Positions 1 through 8,440 of a stretch of DNA of 64,000 nucleotides are shown here, piece after piece. The notes below the pieces were generated by a model, which made no database searches, had not been told where the DNA came from, and worked only from the letters and a program-made list of their open reading frames with translations. Position numbers and translations under genes: made by a program. Source of the DNA: Streptomyces sp. NBC_00237 (lineage in GTDB: Bacteria > Actinomycetota > Actinomycetes > Streptomycetales > Streptomycetaceae); assembly GCF_026342435.1 (NCBI RefSeq), contig NZ_JAPEMT010000002.1, positions 124,001 through 188,000 of the forward strand. Reading direction: 5' to 3'. Numbering within the stretch: the first letter of the stretch is position 1; each line of letters starts with the position of its first letter.

Positions 1-2
1 TG

Positions 3-3000
3 CTCGCCGAGCACGGCGTCCGGCTGGGCCGCTATCCGTCGCGGCTGCGTGAAGTGGTCACGGCGGGCGAGCAGTTGCTGTGCACGGACGCGATCCGGCG
101 GTGGTTCGCCGGTATGCCGGGGGCCCGGTTGTTCAATCATTACGGTCCTTCCGAGACCCATGTGGTGAGTGCGCTGTGCCTGGAGGGCGACCCGGCCGAC
201 TGGCCGCAGCGTCCGGCGATCGGCCGTCCGGTGGCGGGCGCGTGGCTGCGGGTGGTCGACGAGGCGGACGCTCCCGTGCCGCCGGGGATGCCGGGTCGGC
301 TGCTCATCGGCGGGCCGATGGCCGCTCCCTGCTACGCGGGCGACGCCGTCCAGAGCGCCCGCCTGAACGCGGAGCGTTTCGTCGACCTGCCCGGTCTCGG
401 CACCTTCTACCGCAGCGGCGACCTGGCGCACTTCGACCACGAAGGGCTGCTGCACTACCGGGGGCGCGACGACCAGCAGATCAAGCTGAGCGGCCACCGG
501 CTCGAACTGGGCCAGGTGGAGGCGGCGCTCCTGCGTCACCCGGACGTGGTCAACGCGGTCGTCGCGGTGCAGGTCGAACCGGGGTCCCAGCCAGCGGAAG
601 GCACCCGGCTGGTGGCCTGCTTGCAGCTGCGCGATCCTGATTCCCCGCCGGATCAGGCGGAGTTGGCACGGCATTTGGCACCGCTGCTGCCCTCGTACGT
701 ACGGGTGGACCGCTTCCGCGTCCTGGAGCGACTGCCCCTCGCGCCGAGCGGAAAGCTGGACCGCAGGGCGGCGCTCACGGCGCCGGGCGTGGAACTGGGG
801 GTACCGCGGGCCACGGCCTTGGCGGAGGCGGCCCCCAGGGCGGCCGCGCTGTCGGCGCGGGAGGCACGGCTGACGAAACTCTTCGAGGAGGTGCTCGGCC
901 TGTCCCCCGGACCTGACGAACGCTTCTTCGACGCGGGCGCGTCCAGCCTGGGCCTGATGCGGTTCCATCTGCGCTGCACGGCCGAACCGGAGCTGCGCTT
1001 CTCGATCCCGGACCTCTTCGAGCACGTCACCGTACGCCGCCTCGCGGCCCATCTCGACGACCGGGAATCGCCAACGCGCCCGCGTGGAAAGGTTGTTGAG
1101 CAGCGCACAGCGGAGCACGACGAGTCGTCGGACGCGCGTGAACCCATCGCCGTCGTCGGCATGGCCGTACGCGTCCCCGGTGCGGACGATCTCGCCGCGT
1201 TCTGGAAGCTGATACGCACCGGGGGCCGGGGCATGGAGCACTTCGAGGCGCCCGAAGGCGTGGTCGGGGTGCGCAGCCAGATGTCGGAGCTGCTCTCGTT
1301 CGACGCCGAGCACTTCGGCATCAGCCGCCAGGAAGCCCGCCTGATGGACCCTCAGCAGCGGCATCTCCTGATGAGCTGCGTACAAGCGCTCGCGCATGCC
1401 GGAATCGGCGGGTCAGGGGCGGCGGACGCGCGGCGGGCCGGAGAAGGGAGCGGACAGCGGCCCGGGGCCGGGCAGCGGTCCGGCGAGAAGGCCGGGCCTC
1501 GGATCGGGCTCGTCGCGGGCTGCGGCGAGAACACCTACTTCCAGTCCCTGCTGCGCGAGGCGGACCCCGAGCGGCTGCCCGACGGGTTCCAGCTCGCGCT
1601 GCATCACGAGAAGGACTTCCTCACCACCAAGGTGGCCTACCACCTCGACCTCGCGGGTCCTGCGTTCACCGTGCAGGCGGCGTGCGCCAGTTCGCTGGTC
1701 GCCGTCCACGTCGCGGCGGGCCTGCTGCGGCAGGGCGACGCCGACGTGATGCTCGCGGGCGGAGTGCTCGTCGACACGCTGCTGACGGACGGATACGCCT
1801 ACCGCCCGCAGCACATCTTCTCCGCGGACGGCCACTGCCGGGGCTTCAGCGACGACGCGAGCGGCACCGTCGGTGCGAGCGGTGTGGGCGTGGTGGTGCT
1901 CAAGCCGCTGCGCCTGGCGCGCCGCGACGGCGACACCGTGTACGCGGTACTCACCGGCTCGGCACTCAACAACGACGGTGCGGGCAAGCTCAGTTACAGC
2001 GCACCGTCGCTGGCAGGCCAGCGCGACGTGATCCGTGCGGCATTGCGCCGCAGCGGTCGCTCCGGTGCCGATCTGGGGTACGTGGAGGCGCACGGCACCG
2101 GCACTCCGCTGGGGGACCCGGTGGAGGTCGGCGCGCTGCGTCAAGCCTTCGGCGAGGAAGACGCCGCGGCAGCCGGGAACACTTCCCCGGCGTGTGCACC
2201 CGCCTCGGTCGCGCTGGCCTCGGTGAAGAGCCAGATCGGGCATCTGGGCGCGGCGGCCGGAGTGGTCGGCCTGGTCAGGGCCGTCCTGGCGATCCACCAT
2301 GCGGTGATTCCCCCGCAGGTCGACTTCCACCGGCTCAACCCGCAGATCGGGCCCGACGCGGGGCCGTTCTTCATCCCGACCGAGGCGCGGGCCTGGCCCG
2401 TCGACCGGCCGAGGGTGGCCGCGGTGAGCAGCTTCGGCATCGGCGGCACCAATGCGCACGTCGTACTGGAGGCGGGCGACTCGTCGACGGGCGGCCCGGC
2501 CCCGGAGGCCGACACCGCGCGAAGCGTGGACGGCACGAGCGGCACGAGCCGCACGAGCACAGCGGATGCGGCGGGTGCGGCAGTGCCGTGCGTGGTGCTC
2601 TCCAGCAGCAGTGCACAAGCGCTGCGCACCGACGCCGCGCGCATCGCCGCCCACCTGCGTGCACGCCCGGAGACGTACGACAGCGTGGTGCGGCACCTCC
2701 GGGCCGGGCGTCCGGCGCGCCGCCTGCGGGTGGCGGCGGTGTGCGCGGACGCGGCGGAGGCGGCGGTCTGGCTGGACGCGGTCGCCGAAGGGACGGTGCG
2801 GCCCGTCGAGGCGGGCGTACCGGACGTAGCCGACGACGGTCTGTCCGTGGGCGAGCACGCGCCCGGTGATCTGGTCGCGGCCTGGCTGGCGGGCCGGTTC
2901 GTCCGGTGGTCGGAGGCTTCGGAGGCTTCGGAGGCTTCGGCGCAGGCTCCGTGGGACTTCCCGCCGCCCGCCTTCGCCCTCACCACGTACGACGCGTCGG

Positions 3001-5756
3001 AGCTGCGGCGCACCGTGACGACGGGTGACGGCTCGCCGGGGACCGCCGCCGGGGAGTGGCCCGAGCGCGTGGGCGAGGCGGGTTGGCTGCACCAGCCGCA
3101 CTGGGTGCGACGGGGCCGAGCCGGTGGTCCCGGTGAAGTGGGCTCCGCTCAGGGCCTGTTGGTGGTGATGACGGATGAGCCGTTGCCGGAGGCTGCCCTG
3201 CGGCCCTTCCGTGCTGTGTTCGACCGGGTCGTCGGTGTCGTCGCCGCAGAAGGGTTCGCCCGTCTCGGTGAGGACGCGTACGCGGTGGACGCGGCTGACT
3301 GCGACTCCCTGCGGCAGCTTTTCGACGCACTCGTGGCTTCGTCTCCGGTCTCGGCAGTTCCGGGTGCGGGCCCGGTCGTCGACTGGTTGCACGCGCTGCC
3401 GCTCGGGGTCGGAGGGGCGGTCGACGACACCTCGCTCGACCGCGCCCGCCGGGCCTGTCTGGACACCCCGGCCGCCCTGCTGCGCGCTGCGGCCGAACTG
3501 TCGCACCCCGTAACGCTGCGGCCCTGGTGGCTCTCGTACGCGGCGCAGCCCGTCGAAGGACCCGTACGGCGGCCGGAGTTGGGGCTGCTGGCGGGTGCGG
3601 CGGAGGTGGCGGCACAGGAGTGCGCCGTCGACGCACGGTGGCTGGACCTGCCGAGTGATGAACTGGACTGCTGGGCAGCCGCGTTGGCGGGACTGCTCGC
3701 CGAACGCGTGCAGGCGCGGGAGGATTCCGGCACGGAGCGGCGGCTCGCGCTGCGGCAGGGCTACTGGTGGCGTCAGGCCGTGCTGCCGGTGCCCGTTCCG
3801 GAGCCGACCGCACCATCGGTGGCGGCCTTCCAGCCCACAGGGGCGGAGGGTCCCCCGACGTACGTGGTCCTGGGCGGTACCGGCGGGATCGGCAGTGCGC
3901 TGGCCGCCCAGTTGCTCGTGGAGTCCGACGCGTGCCGTCTGGTACTGGTGTCACGCCGGGCCGCTCTCCCCGAGGCGCTCGCGCCGTGGGCGGACCGCGT
4001 CGACCTGGTCGAGGCGGATCTGGGAGTGGCCCGCGTCGAGGACGTACTCGGACTCCTCGAAGGTGTCGCCACGCGGATCGACGGGGTGGTGCACGCGGTG
4101 GGCCTGCCGGGCGGCGGGCTGCTGACGCGGCGGGACAGTGCCGCGATGCGGCCTGCGACGGAGGGCAAACTGCGCGGCGCGCTGCTGGTCGAGCGGCTGA
4201 TCGAACGCCACCGGCCCGCTTTCGCCGTGTACTGCTCGTCGATGTCGGCACTGTTCGGCGGCGTCGGCCAGTTCGACTACGCGGCGGCGAACGGTCTGCT
4301 GGACGGCTTCGCCGGGCACCGGTCGGGAGAGGGCGAGAGCACCCTGCGGATCGCGCTCGGCTGGGACGTCTGGCGCGAGGGCGGCATGGCCGGGCGGGCC
4401 CTGCACGGGGACGCACGCCATCACGCCCATCTCGCGGTCGGCCTGACCGATGCGGAGGGCAGGCTGGTGTTCGCACGGGCGCTGCGACTCCAGTTGCCGC
4501 ACCTGCTGGTGTCGACGACGGACATCGGGCGGGCCGCCGCCTTCTACGCGCCGCCGCAGGACCGGGGCGTACCGAAGGGCGGGAACCCACCGCAGAGTCG
4601 AGCCCTGCCAGAGGGCCAGGACCGGGGACGCGGTGCCGCGCCCGACGACGCACGCGGCACCCTCACCGGCTGGCTCGGTCAGTGGCTGGGGCTCGACGCG
4701 GCGGAACTCGATCCGGAGGTGTCCTTGTACGACTACGGCGCCGACTCCCTCACCATGATCGACCTCATCGCCAAGGTGGAGCAGCACTTCGGCGTCGACC
4801 TGGAACTCTCCCGGCTCAGTCACCGGGTGAGCGTGGAGGAGCTGCTGGGGCACCTGCCCCGGGAGGCCGGGGCCGCGCCGGAGGCAACCGCAGCGGCCAC
4901 CCGGACCACCGAGGTCTCGGCGGAATTCCGTTCCGTGCCCGCCCCCGAAGTGACCCTTGAGGTCTGGCAGGAGGGTACCGGCACCGACCTGGTGTGCCTG
5001 GTGCATCCGGTGGGCGGCGACATCCAGGCGTACCGCGACCTGGTGTCGGCGCTCGACCCGCACCTCACCGTCTGCCTCGTCGCGGACCCCTTCCTGCGCG
5101 GCTCCGCCGAGCACGGGCCCGGCGTCGCGGCCTGGTCCCTCGCGGAGCGTGCGCGCCGGTACCACGCCGCGCTCCAGGAGCGCTTCCCGCACGGCGAGTG
5201 GCGGTGGCAGCTGGCGGGCTGGTCGTTCGGGGCGTGGGTGGCGCACGCCATGGCCGCGGAGGCGGAGGCGGCGGGCCGACCCGCCGAAGGGCTCCACCTG
5301 CTGGACCCGCCGCCGCCGGACGGCGCCGCCCGGTTCCTCACGTACGACGACGACGAGAAGGGCATCGAGGCGGTCTTCGCGTACGAACTCGGCCAGGGCC
5401 GTGCGGAATCGGCGGGCGGGACGGCGTCGCAGAGCCCCCGGGCGCAGGCGTACGCCGCGCGTCTCGCGGTGTGCTGCCGGGCGAACCTGGCGGCGATGGC
5501 GCGGCACGTGCTGCCCCGGCTGGCCGCCACGCCCGCGCATCTCTGGCTGGCGGGCCTGCCGGTTCCCGGGCTGCCGGAGCCGGACTCCGTACACCGTCAA
5601 CTCATCGCGTGGAAAGCCGAGTTGCCGTTCCTCAAGGCCACGGCAACGCTGGACACGACGCACTACGGCATCGTCCGCCCGCCGCACGTACGGCCGGTGG
5701 CCGATGCGGTGAACACGGCGGCGTCCTGGTCCCGTACGGATCGCGGAGACGGGTGA
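3..5756 (+). CDS. Hybrid NRPS-PKS megasynthase, 3' part (A-PCP-KS-KR-ACP-TE), no AT domain
   Basis: The frame is open from base 3, so the gene starts upstream of the window. Counting residues from codon 54-56, the order is: C-terminal half of an adenylation domain (NHYGPSETH near 30, YRSGDLA near 120, PSGKLDRR near 235), a peptidyl carrier domain (DAGASSLGLM near 298), a ketosynthase with Cys 544 in QAACASSL plus EAHGTGTPLGDP and KSQIGHLGA, a long linker, a ketoreductase (GGTGGIGSALA near 1273, then SSMS and YAAAN catalytic motifs), an acyl carrier domain (DYGADSLTM near 1561) and a type I thioesterase (GWSFGAW near 1722). No acyltransferase GHSxG domain lies between KS and KR, so the extender unit must be loaded in trans. 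An activated amino acid is extended once, ketoreduced, then released by the TE. The product is unknown. It terminates at TGA 5754-5756. Confidence 0.93.
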   Translation, partial: LAEHGVRLGRYPSRLREVVTAGEQLLCTDAIRRWFAGMPGARLFNHYGPSETHVVSALCLEGDPADWPQRPAIGRPVAGAWLRVVDEADAPVPPGMPGRLLIGGPMAAPCYAGDAVQSARLNAERFVDLPGLGTFYRSGDLAHFDHEGLLHYRGRDDQQIKLSGHRLELGQVEAALLRHPDVVNAVVAVQVEPGSQPAEGTRLVACLQLRDPDSPPDQAELARHLAPLLPSYVRVDRFRVLERLPLAPSGKLDRRAALTAPGVELGVPRATALAEAAPRAAALSAREARLTKLFEEVLGLSPGPDERFFDAGASSLGLMRFHLRCTAEPELRFSIPDLFEHVTVRRLAAHLDDRESPTRPRGKVVEQRTAEHDESSDAREPIAVVGMAVRVPGADDLAAFWKLIRTGGRGMEHFEAPEGVVGVRSQMSELLSFDAEHFGISRQEARLMDPQQRHLLMSCVQALAHAGIGGSGAADARRAGEGSGQRPGAGQRSGEKAGPRIGLVAGCGENTYFQSLLREADPERLPDGFQLALHHEKDFLTTKVAYHLDLAGPAFTVQAACASSLVAVHVAAGLLRQGDADVMLAGGVLVDTLLTDGYAYRPQHIFSADGHCRGFSDDASGTVGASGVGVVVLKPLRLARRDGDTVYAVLTGSALNNDGAGKLSYSAPSLAGQRDVIRAALRRSGRSGADLGYVEAHGTGTPLGDPVEVGALRQAFGEEDAAAAGNTSPACAPASVALASVKSQIGHLGAAAGVVGLVRAVLAIHHAVIPPQVDFHRLNPQIGPDAGPFFIPTEARAWPVDRPRVAAVSSFGIGGTNAHVVLEAGDSSTGGPAPEADTARSVDGTSGTSRTSTADAAGAAVPCVVLSSSSAQALRTDAARIAAHLRARPETYDSVVRHLRAGRPARRLRVAAVCADAAEAAVWLDAVAEGTVRPVEAGVPDVADDGLSVGEHAPGDLVAAWLAGRFVRWSEASEASEASAQAPWDFPPPAFALTTYDASELRRTVTTGDGSPGTAAGEWPERVGEAGWLHQPHWVRRGRAGGPGEVGSAQGLLVVMTDEPLPEAALRPFRAVFDRVVGVVAAEGFARLGEDAYAVDAADCDSLRQLFDALVASSPVSAVPGAGPVVDWLHALPLGVGGAVDDTSLDRARRACLDTPAALLRAAAELSHPVTLRPWWLSYAAQPVEGPVRRPELGLLAGAAEVAAQECAVDARWLDLPSDELDCWAAALAGLLAERVQAREDSGTERRLALRQGYWWRQAVLPVPVPEPTAPSVAAFQPTGAEGPPTYVVLGGTGGIGSALAAQLLVESDACRLVLVSRRAALPEALAPWADRVDLVEADLGVARVEDVLGLLEGVATRIDGVVHAVGLPGGGLLTRRDSAAMRPATEGKLRGALLVERLIERHRPAFAVYCSSMSALFGGVGQFDYAAANGLLDGFAGHRSGEGESTLRIALGWDVWREGGMAGRALHGDARHHAHLAVGLTDAEGRLVFARALRLQLPHLLVSTTDIGRAAAFYAPPQDRGVPKGGNPPQSRALPEGQDRGRGAAPDDARGTLTGWLGQWLGLDAAELDPEVSLYDYGADSLTMIDLIAKVEQHFGVDLELSRLSHRVSVEELLGHLPREAGAAPEATAAATRTTEVSAEFRSVPAPEVTLEVWQEGTGTDLVCLVHPVGGDIQAYRDLVSALDPHLTVCLVADPFLRGSAEHGPGVAAWSLAERARRYHAALQERFPHGEWRWQLAGWSFGAWVAHAMAAEAEAAGRPAEGLHLLDPPPPDGAARFLTYDDDEKGIEAVFAYELGQGRAESAGGTASQSPRAQAYAARLAVCCRANLAAMARHVLPRLAATPAHLWLAGLPVPGLPEPDSVHRQLIAWKAELPFLKATATLDTTHYGIVRPPHVRPVADAVNTAASWSRTDRGDG

Positions 5757-5826
5757 GGGCAGCGGGGAACCGGCCGGGACGGGGGACGCGCCGCGCACCG
5801 CGCCCGGCCGGGAGGAGCAGGGCGGG

Positions 5827-6088
5827 TCAGGCGCGCGGCCGCTCGAACCGGAGGGCGGGGTCGCCGTCGGGGTGCGGGGGCGCGGTGATCCGGCCGTCGT
5901 GAGTGCGGGTGATCGCGCGGGCGGCTCCGCCCTGCTCCGGCAGGTCGCGGCGAACCTGCCGGAGCAGGGCGGGGCCGCCCGCGACAGGTGCCGGGCCCAG
6001 GTGGGCGGACCGCGCCGTCAGGCCCGGTGAGGCAGAGCCGTTCGTCCAGGGCGCTGCCGGTGCTGATTCGCCGGGCGGCGGCGGTGAC
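5827..6088 (-). pseudogene. Remnant of a two-component sensor histidine kinase
   Basis: Two fragments on the minus strand look like pieces of one histidine kinase. From about 6088 to 6010 the frame reads RRISTGSALDERLCLTGPDG, which resembles the HAMP-to-HisKA linker of actinobacterial kinases. From about 5920 to the stop at 5827 it reads ARAITRTHDGRITAPPHPDG and ends in RFERPRA, which resembles the region after the G2 ATP box. The H box, N box and G boxes between them are missing; that position is occupied by the large hairpin at 5916-5983. No intact start is visible. Family assignment rests on short similarity judged by eye, so it is moderate. The nearest regulator fragment, at 10662-11093, is also decayed. 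Confidence 0.5.
5916..5983. terminator. Near-perfect hairpin, 30-bp arms, 8-nt loop
   Basis: Arms 5916-5945 and 5954-5983 are inverted copies with a single mismatch around the loop cgcggcga. It lies 160 bp past the stop codon of the synthase gene and can work as its terminator. It sits inside the histidine-kinase remnant, exactly where the ATP-binding boxes are missing, so it could instead be the footprint of a rearrangement. There is no U-tract. Confidence 0.6.
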
Positions 6089-6199
6089 CTGGGCGGGACG
6101 GGGATCTGCCCGGCGCTGCGCGCCGCCCGTGTGTCTCCGGCGGAGGCACTCCGTTCGGTCTGAACCCCCGTCGTGGGACCGCCTCGCCCCTGCCTGTGT

Positions 6200-7474
6200 T
6201 CAGGTCAGCAGGAGGCTGAGGCCGCCGATCGTGTAGATGATCATCAGCGTGAGCAGGGGGAGCTGCCCGCTCACGGCGCGGGCGGGCGGGAACAGGCGGA
6301 CGGAGCGGTCGTGTGCCGCGATCACACCGAGGACGTGACCGGTGACGACCGCGATCGCCTGGAGTGCCGCCAGCGCGCCGGGACCCAAGGGAGGCAAGGG
6401 TTCGGGGGCGTTGTCAGTGGCGAGTGCCATGCTTACTGTGCGTGGTCCTTCGGTGACGAGGAGGGAGAAGTAGTGGGCGACGAGATAGCCGAGCGCGATC
6501 GGCACGAGTGAGTGGGCGAAGGCGGTGAGTCGGCCCGGGTGGGGTCCGCTGAGGAGGCGGGTGGCCGCCGCGCACAGGCAGTAGAGGGAGGCGACGAGGG
6601 CGACGGAGCAGAGGAGGCCGAGAGTGGCCGTGGTGGTGCGGCCGAGAGGGGAGGTCTGGATCGCGTTGATCCAGACAGGACTGTCGGAGAAGCCGTCGTA
6701 CGCGGTGGAGCCGAGCAGGACGCAGACGACGGCGACGAGCCCGGGGCGTTCGGGGGTCGCGTCGAGTCCGTGGAAGGGGTTGCGGAACACCAGACGGCCG
6801 TCCGCGCGGCGGCCGAGGGGAGAGAGGCGGGCCAGCAGGGTGGAGTAGACCTCGAAGGGGTCGCCGTCGGCGAACCAGCGTTCGCCGAAGCGGGCGGCGA
6901 GGGCGAGCTGGACGACGGTGTGGACGAGGAGGGCGACAAGGAGGGAGGTGCTGGCCGCCGGGTCCGGGGAGACGAGCTCCAGCCAGGTGAAGGCGAACAG
7001 GGCGACTGCGGCGGGCCATTGGCCGAGTCGGGGCGGCAGCGGGCGGAAGGGGCGGCGGGGACGGGCTCGGGTGAGGAGCCGGAGTGGGTTGAGCAGGCGC
7101 CAGACGGGGCCGAAGAGGAGGGAGGCGGGGATGAGACCGACCCAGAGCAGGACGTAGACGGCTCCGGGGGCGGGGTTGCGGTCGGGGTCGTCGGGGCCCA
7201 GGAGGAGGTACAGGACGACGGCGAGCGTGGCGGCCAGTCCCAGTGCGCGCAGGGTGGCGCGGGTGGCCGGGGCGTCGGCGGCTCGCTGGATCCCGGCGGG
7301 CAGGGCGAGGCCGGAGCGGTCGCCGCGGAAACGGGAGGTGGACCAGAGCAGTCCGAGGGCGAGGAAGGAGACGAAGAGCGCCGCGAAGGCTCCGGCGAAC
7401 GCGTAGAAGGGAGAGATCGGCAGGTCGTGCTGGGAGCCGATGCCGTGGGCCAGGTTCACCGCGCGAGGGGTCAC
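6200..7474 (-). CDS. Polytopic membrane protein of unknown function
   Basis: 424 residues with about ten hydrophobic segments spread from residue 23 to the C-terminus, joined by short Arg/Pro-rich loops. It ends in a hydrophobic helix. The GTG start (7472-7474) overlaps the TGA stop of the upstream lipoprotein gene, so the two are translationally coupled. It is the last gene of a three-gene minus-strand operon with a cupredoxin-like lipoprotein and a membrane-anchored beta-helix protein. I do not recognise a transporter signature. Conserved co-location suggests it forms a membrane partner for the lipoprotein, which is inference. Confidence 0.8.
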   Translation of the reverse strand: MTPRAVNLAHGIGSQHDLPISPFYAFAGAFAALFVSFLALGLLWSTSRFRGDRSGLALPAGIQRAADAPATRATLRALGLAATLAVVLYLLLGPDDPDRNPAPGAVYVLLWVGLIPASLLFGPVWRLLNPLRLLTRARPRRPFRPLPPRLGQWPAAVALFAFTWLELVSPDPAASTSLLVALLVHTVVQLALAARFGERWFADGDPFEVYSTLLARLSPLGRRADGRLVFRNPFHGLDATPERPGLVAVVCVLLGSTAYDGFSDSPVWINAIQTSPLGRTTTATLGLLCSVALVASLYCLCAAATRLLSGPHPGRLTAFAHSLVPIALGYLVAHYFSLLVTEGPRTVSMALATDNAPEPLPPLGPGALAALQAIAVVTGHVLGVIAAHDRSVRLFPPARAVSGQLPLLTLMIIYTIGGLSLLLT

Positions 7475-8406
7475 CGTACGAGGAGTTGGGTCAGGACGAG
7501 ACCGGACTCGTGGGTTTCCACCTCGAAGAGGCCACTGCGGTCGGCGGTCAGGAGCAGGGTGGCCTCCCGGCCTGCGGGCAGGGCGAGTTCCTTGTCGTAG
7601 CCGTGGACGTGGAGGGTGTCGGCCCGGTCGCTGGTGACGCGCAGGGCGACCCGTTCGCCGCGCTTGAGCTCGGTGCGGCCGGGAGCGGGGGTGACCTTTC
7701 CGTCGCGGACGGTGATGGTGACGGTGCGGTCGGCCGCCGGTGCGGTCGGTGCGGGGGCCGGGGCGGAGGGGGCGGGGCTGCCGGGGCCGGTGTGGGTGTG
7801 GCCTCCTGGGGTGGCGATGGCTCCGGTGAGCGGGGTGGTGGCCTCGATCGGTTTGCCCGCGACGGCCCAGGCGGTGTGGTCGTCGGCGTAGAGGCGGACG
7901 GTCAGGGTGCGTGCGCCCTGGGGCACTTGGGCTGCGGGCAGGTGGAACCAGGGGCCGTAGAGGCGGGCGATCTGACGATCGTCGACCTCCAGGTGGGCGT
8001 GGCCCGAGCCGAGGAGGGCGGCGCCGCCGACGCTGTCCGGGGTGAAGCGGAAGTTCCGCACGGTCAGGTGGAGGTTCAAGCCGTCCTCCGCGTCGGGCCG
8101 CAGGGCGAGTTGGACCTGCGGGGCGCCGTCCGACGGGACCTCGCGGAGCCGGTGTCCGGTGCCGTCGTCGCCGGTGAGCAGGGTGCCCACGTCGCCGGAT
8201 GCCTCTTGGTGGGTGGTGCCGGGCTTGTGGTGGGTGGTGGCAGGTTCGCCACAGCCCGTCGCCGCACCGCCGAGGAAGAGCAGCAGGGCGAGCGCGACGA
8301 GGGCACGGCGGGTCCCGGGGCGTGCGGCCGGGCGCGTCCCGATGGCGGTGCGGCGTGGGCCGTGCAGGGGGCTGCGGGGCGTAGTGTCCTCGGGCCGGGG
8401 GGTCAC
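7471..8406 (-). CDS. Lipoprotein with C-terminal cupredoxin-like domain
   Basis: 311 residues. I choose GTG at 8404-8406 because an AGGAGG lies about 6 nt upstream and this avoids overlapping the next gene; an ATG further upstream lacks this. The N-terminus has an Arg-rich segment, a hydrophobic stretch and the lipobox AATGC, so it should be secreted and lipid-anchored. The C-terminal third (from TVTITVRDGK) has the beta-sandwich spacing of cupredoxins, with HVHGYD and VETHES as possible metal-ligand regions; the classic Cys ligand is absent. A Pro/Ala-rich linker separates it from an N-terminal beta-rich domain. Copper binding is plausible but not shown. It overlaps the downstream membrane gene by 4 nt. 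Confidence 0.82.
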   Translation of the reverse strand: MTPRPEDTTPRSPLHGPRRTAIGTRPAARPGTRRALVALALLLFLGGAATGCGEPATTHHKPGTTHQEASGDVGTLLTGDDGTGHRLREVPSDGAPQVQLALRPDAEDGLNLHLTVRNFRFTPDSVGGAALLGSGHAHLEVDDRQIARLYGPWFHLPAAQVPQGARTLTVRLYADDHTAWAVAGKPIEATTPLTGAIATPGGHTHTGPGSPAPSAPAPAPTAPAADRTVTITVRDGKVTPAPGRTELKRGERVALRVTSDRADTLHVHGYDKELALPAGREATLLLTADRSGLFEVETHESGLVLTQLLVR

Positions 8407-8440
8407 AGCGTGCCTCCTGCGGCAGTGGGGGAGGTCCGCA

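Noticed and set aside
1413-3506. Long minus-strand open frame inside the PKS gene
   Set aside because: Arg/Gly-rich low-complexity translation typical of the antisense of a GC-rich gene; no domain or start signal.
2400-3830. Cryptic AT domain in the KS-KR linker of the synthase
   Set aside because: No GHSxG or AT specificity motif is visible; the segment looks like linker plus the structural half of the KR.
5903-6163. 86-codon plus-strand ORF downstream of the PKS
   Set aside because: Arg/Ala/Gly-rich translation across a hairpin, with no ribosome site; the minus strand explains the region better as a kinase remnant.
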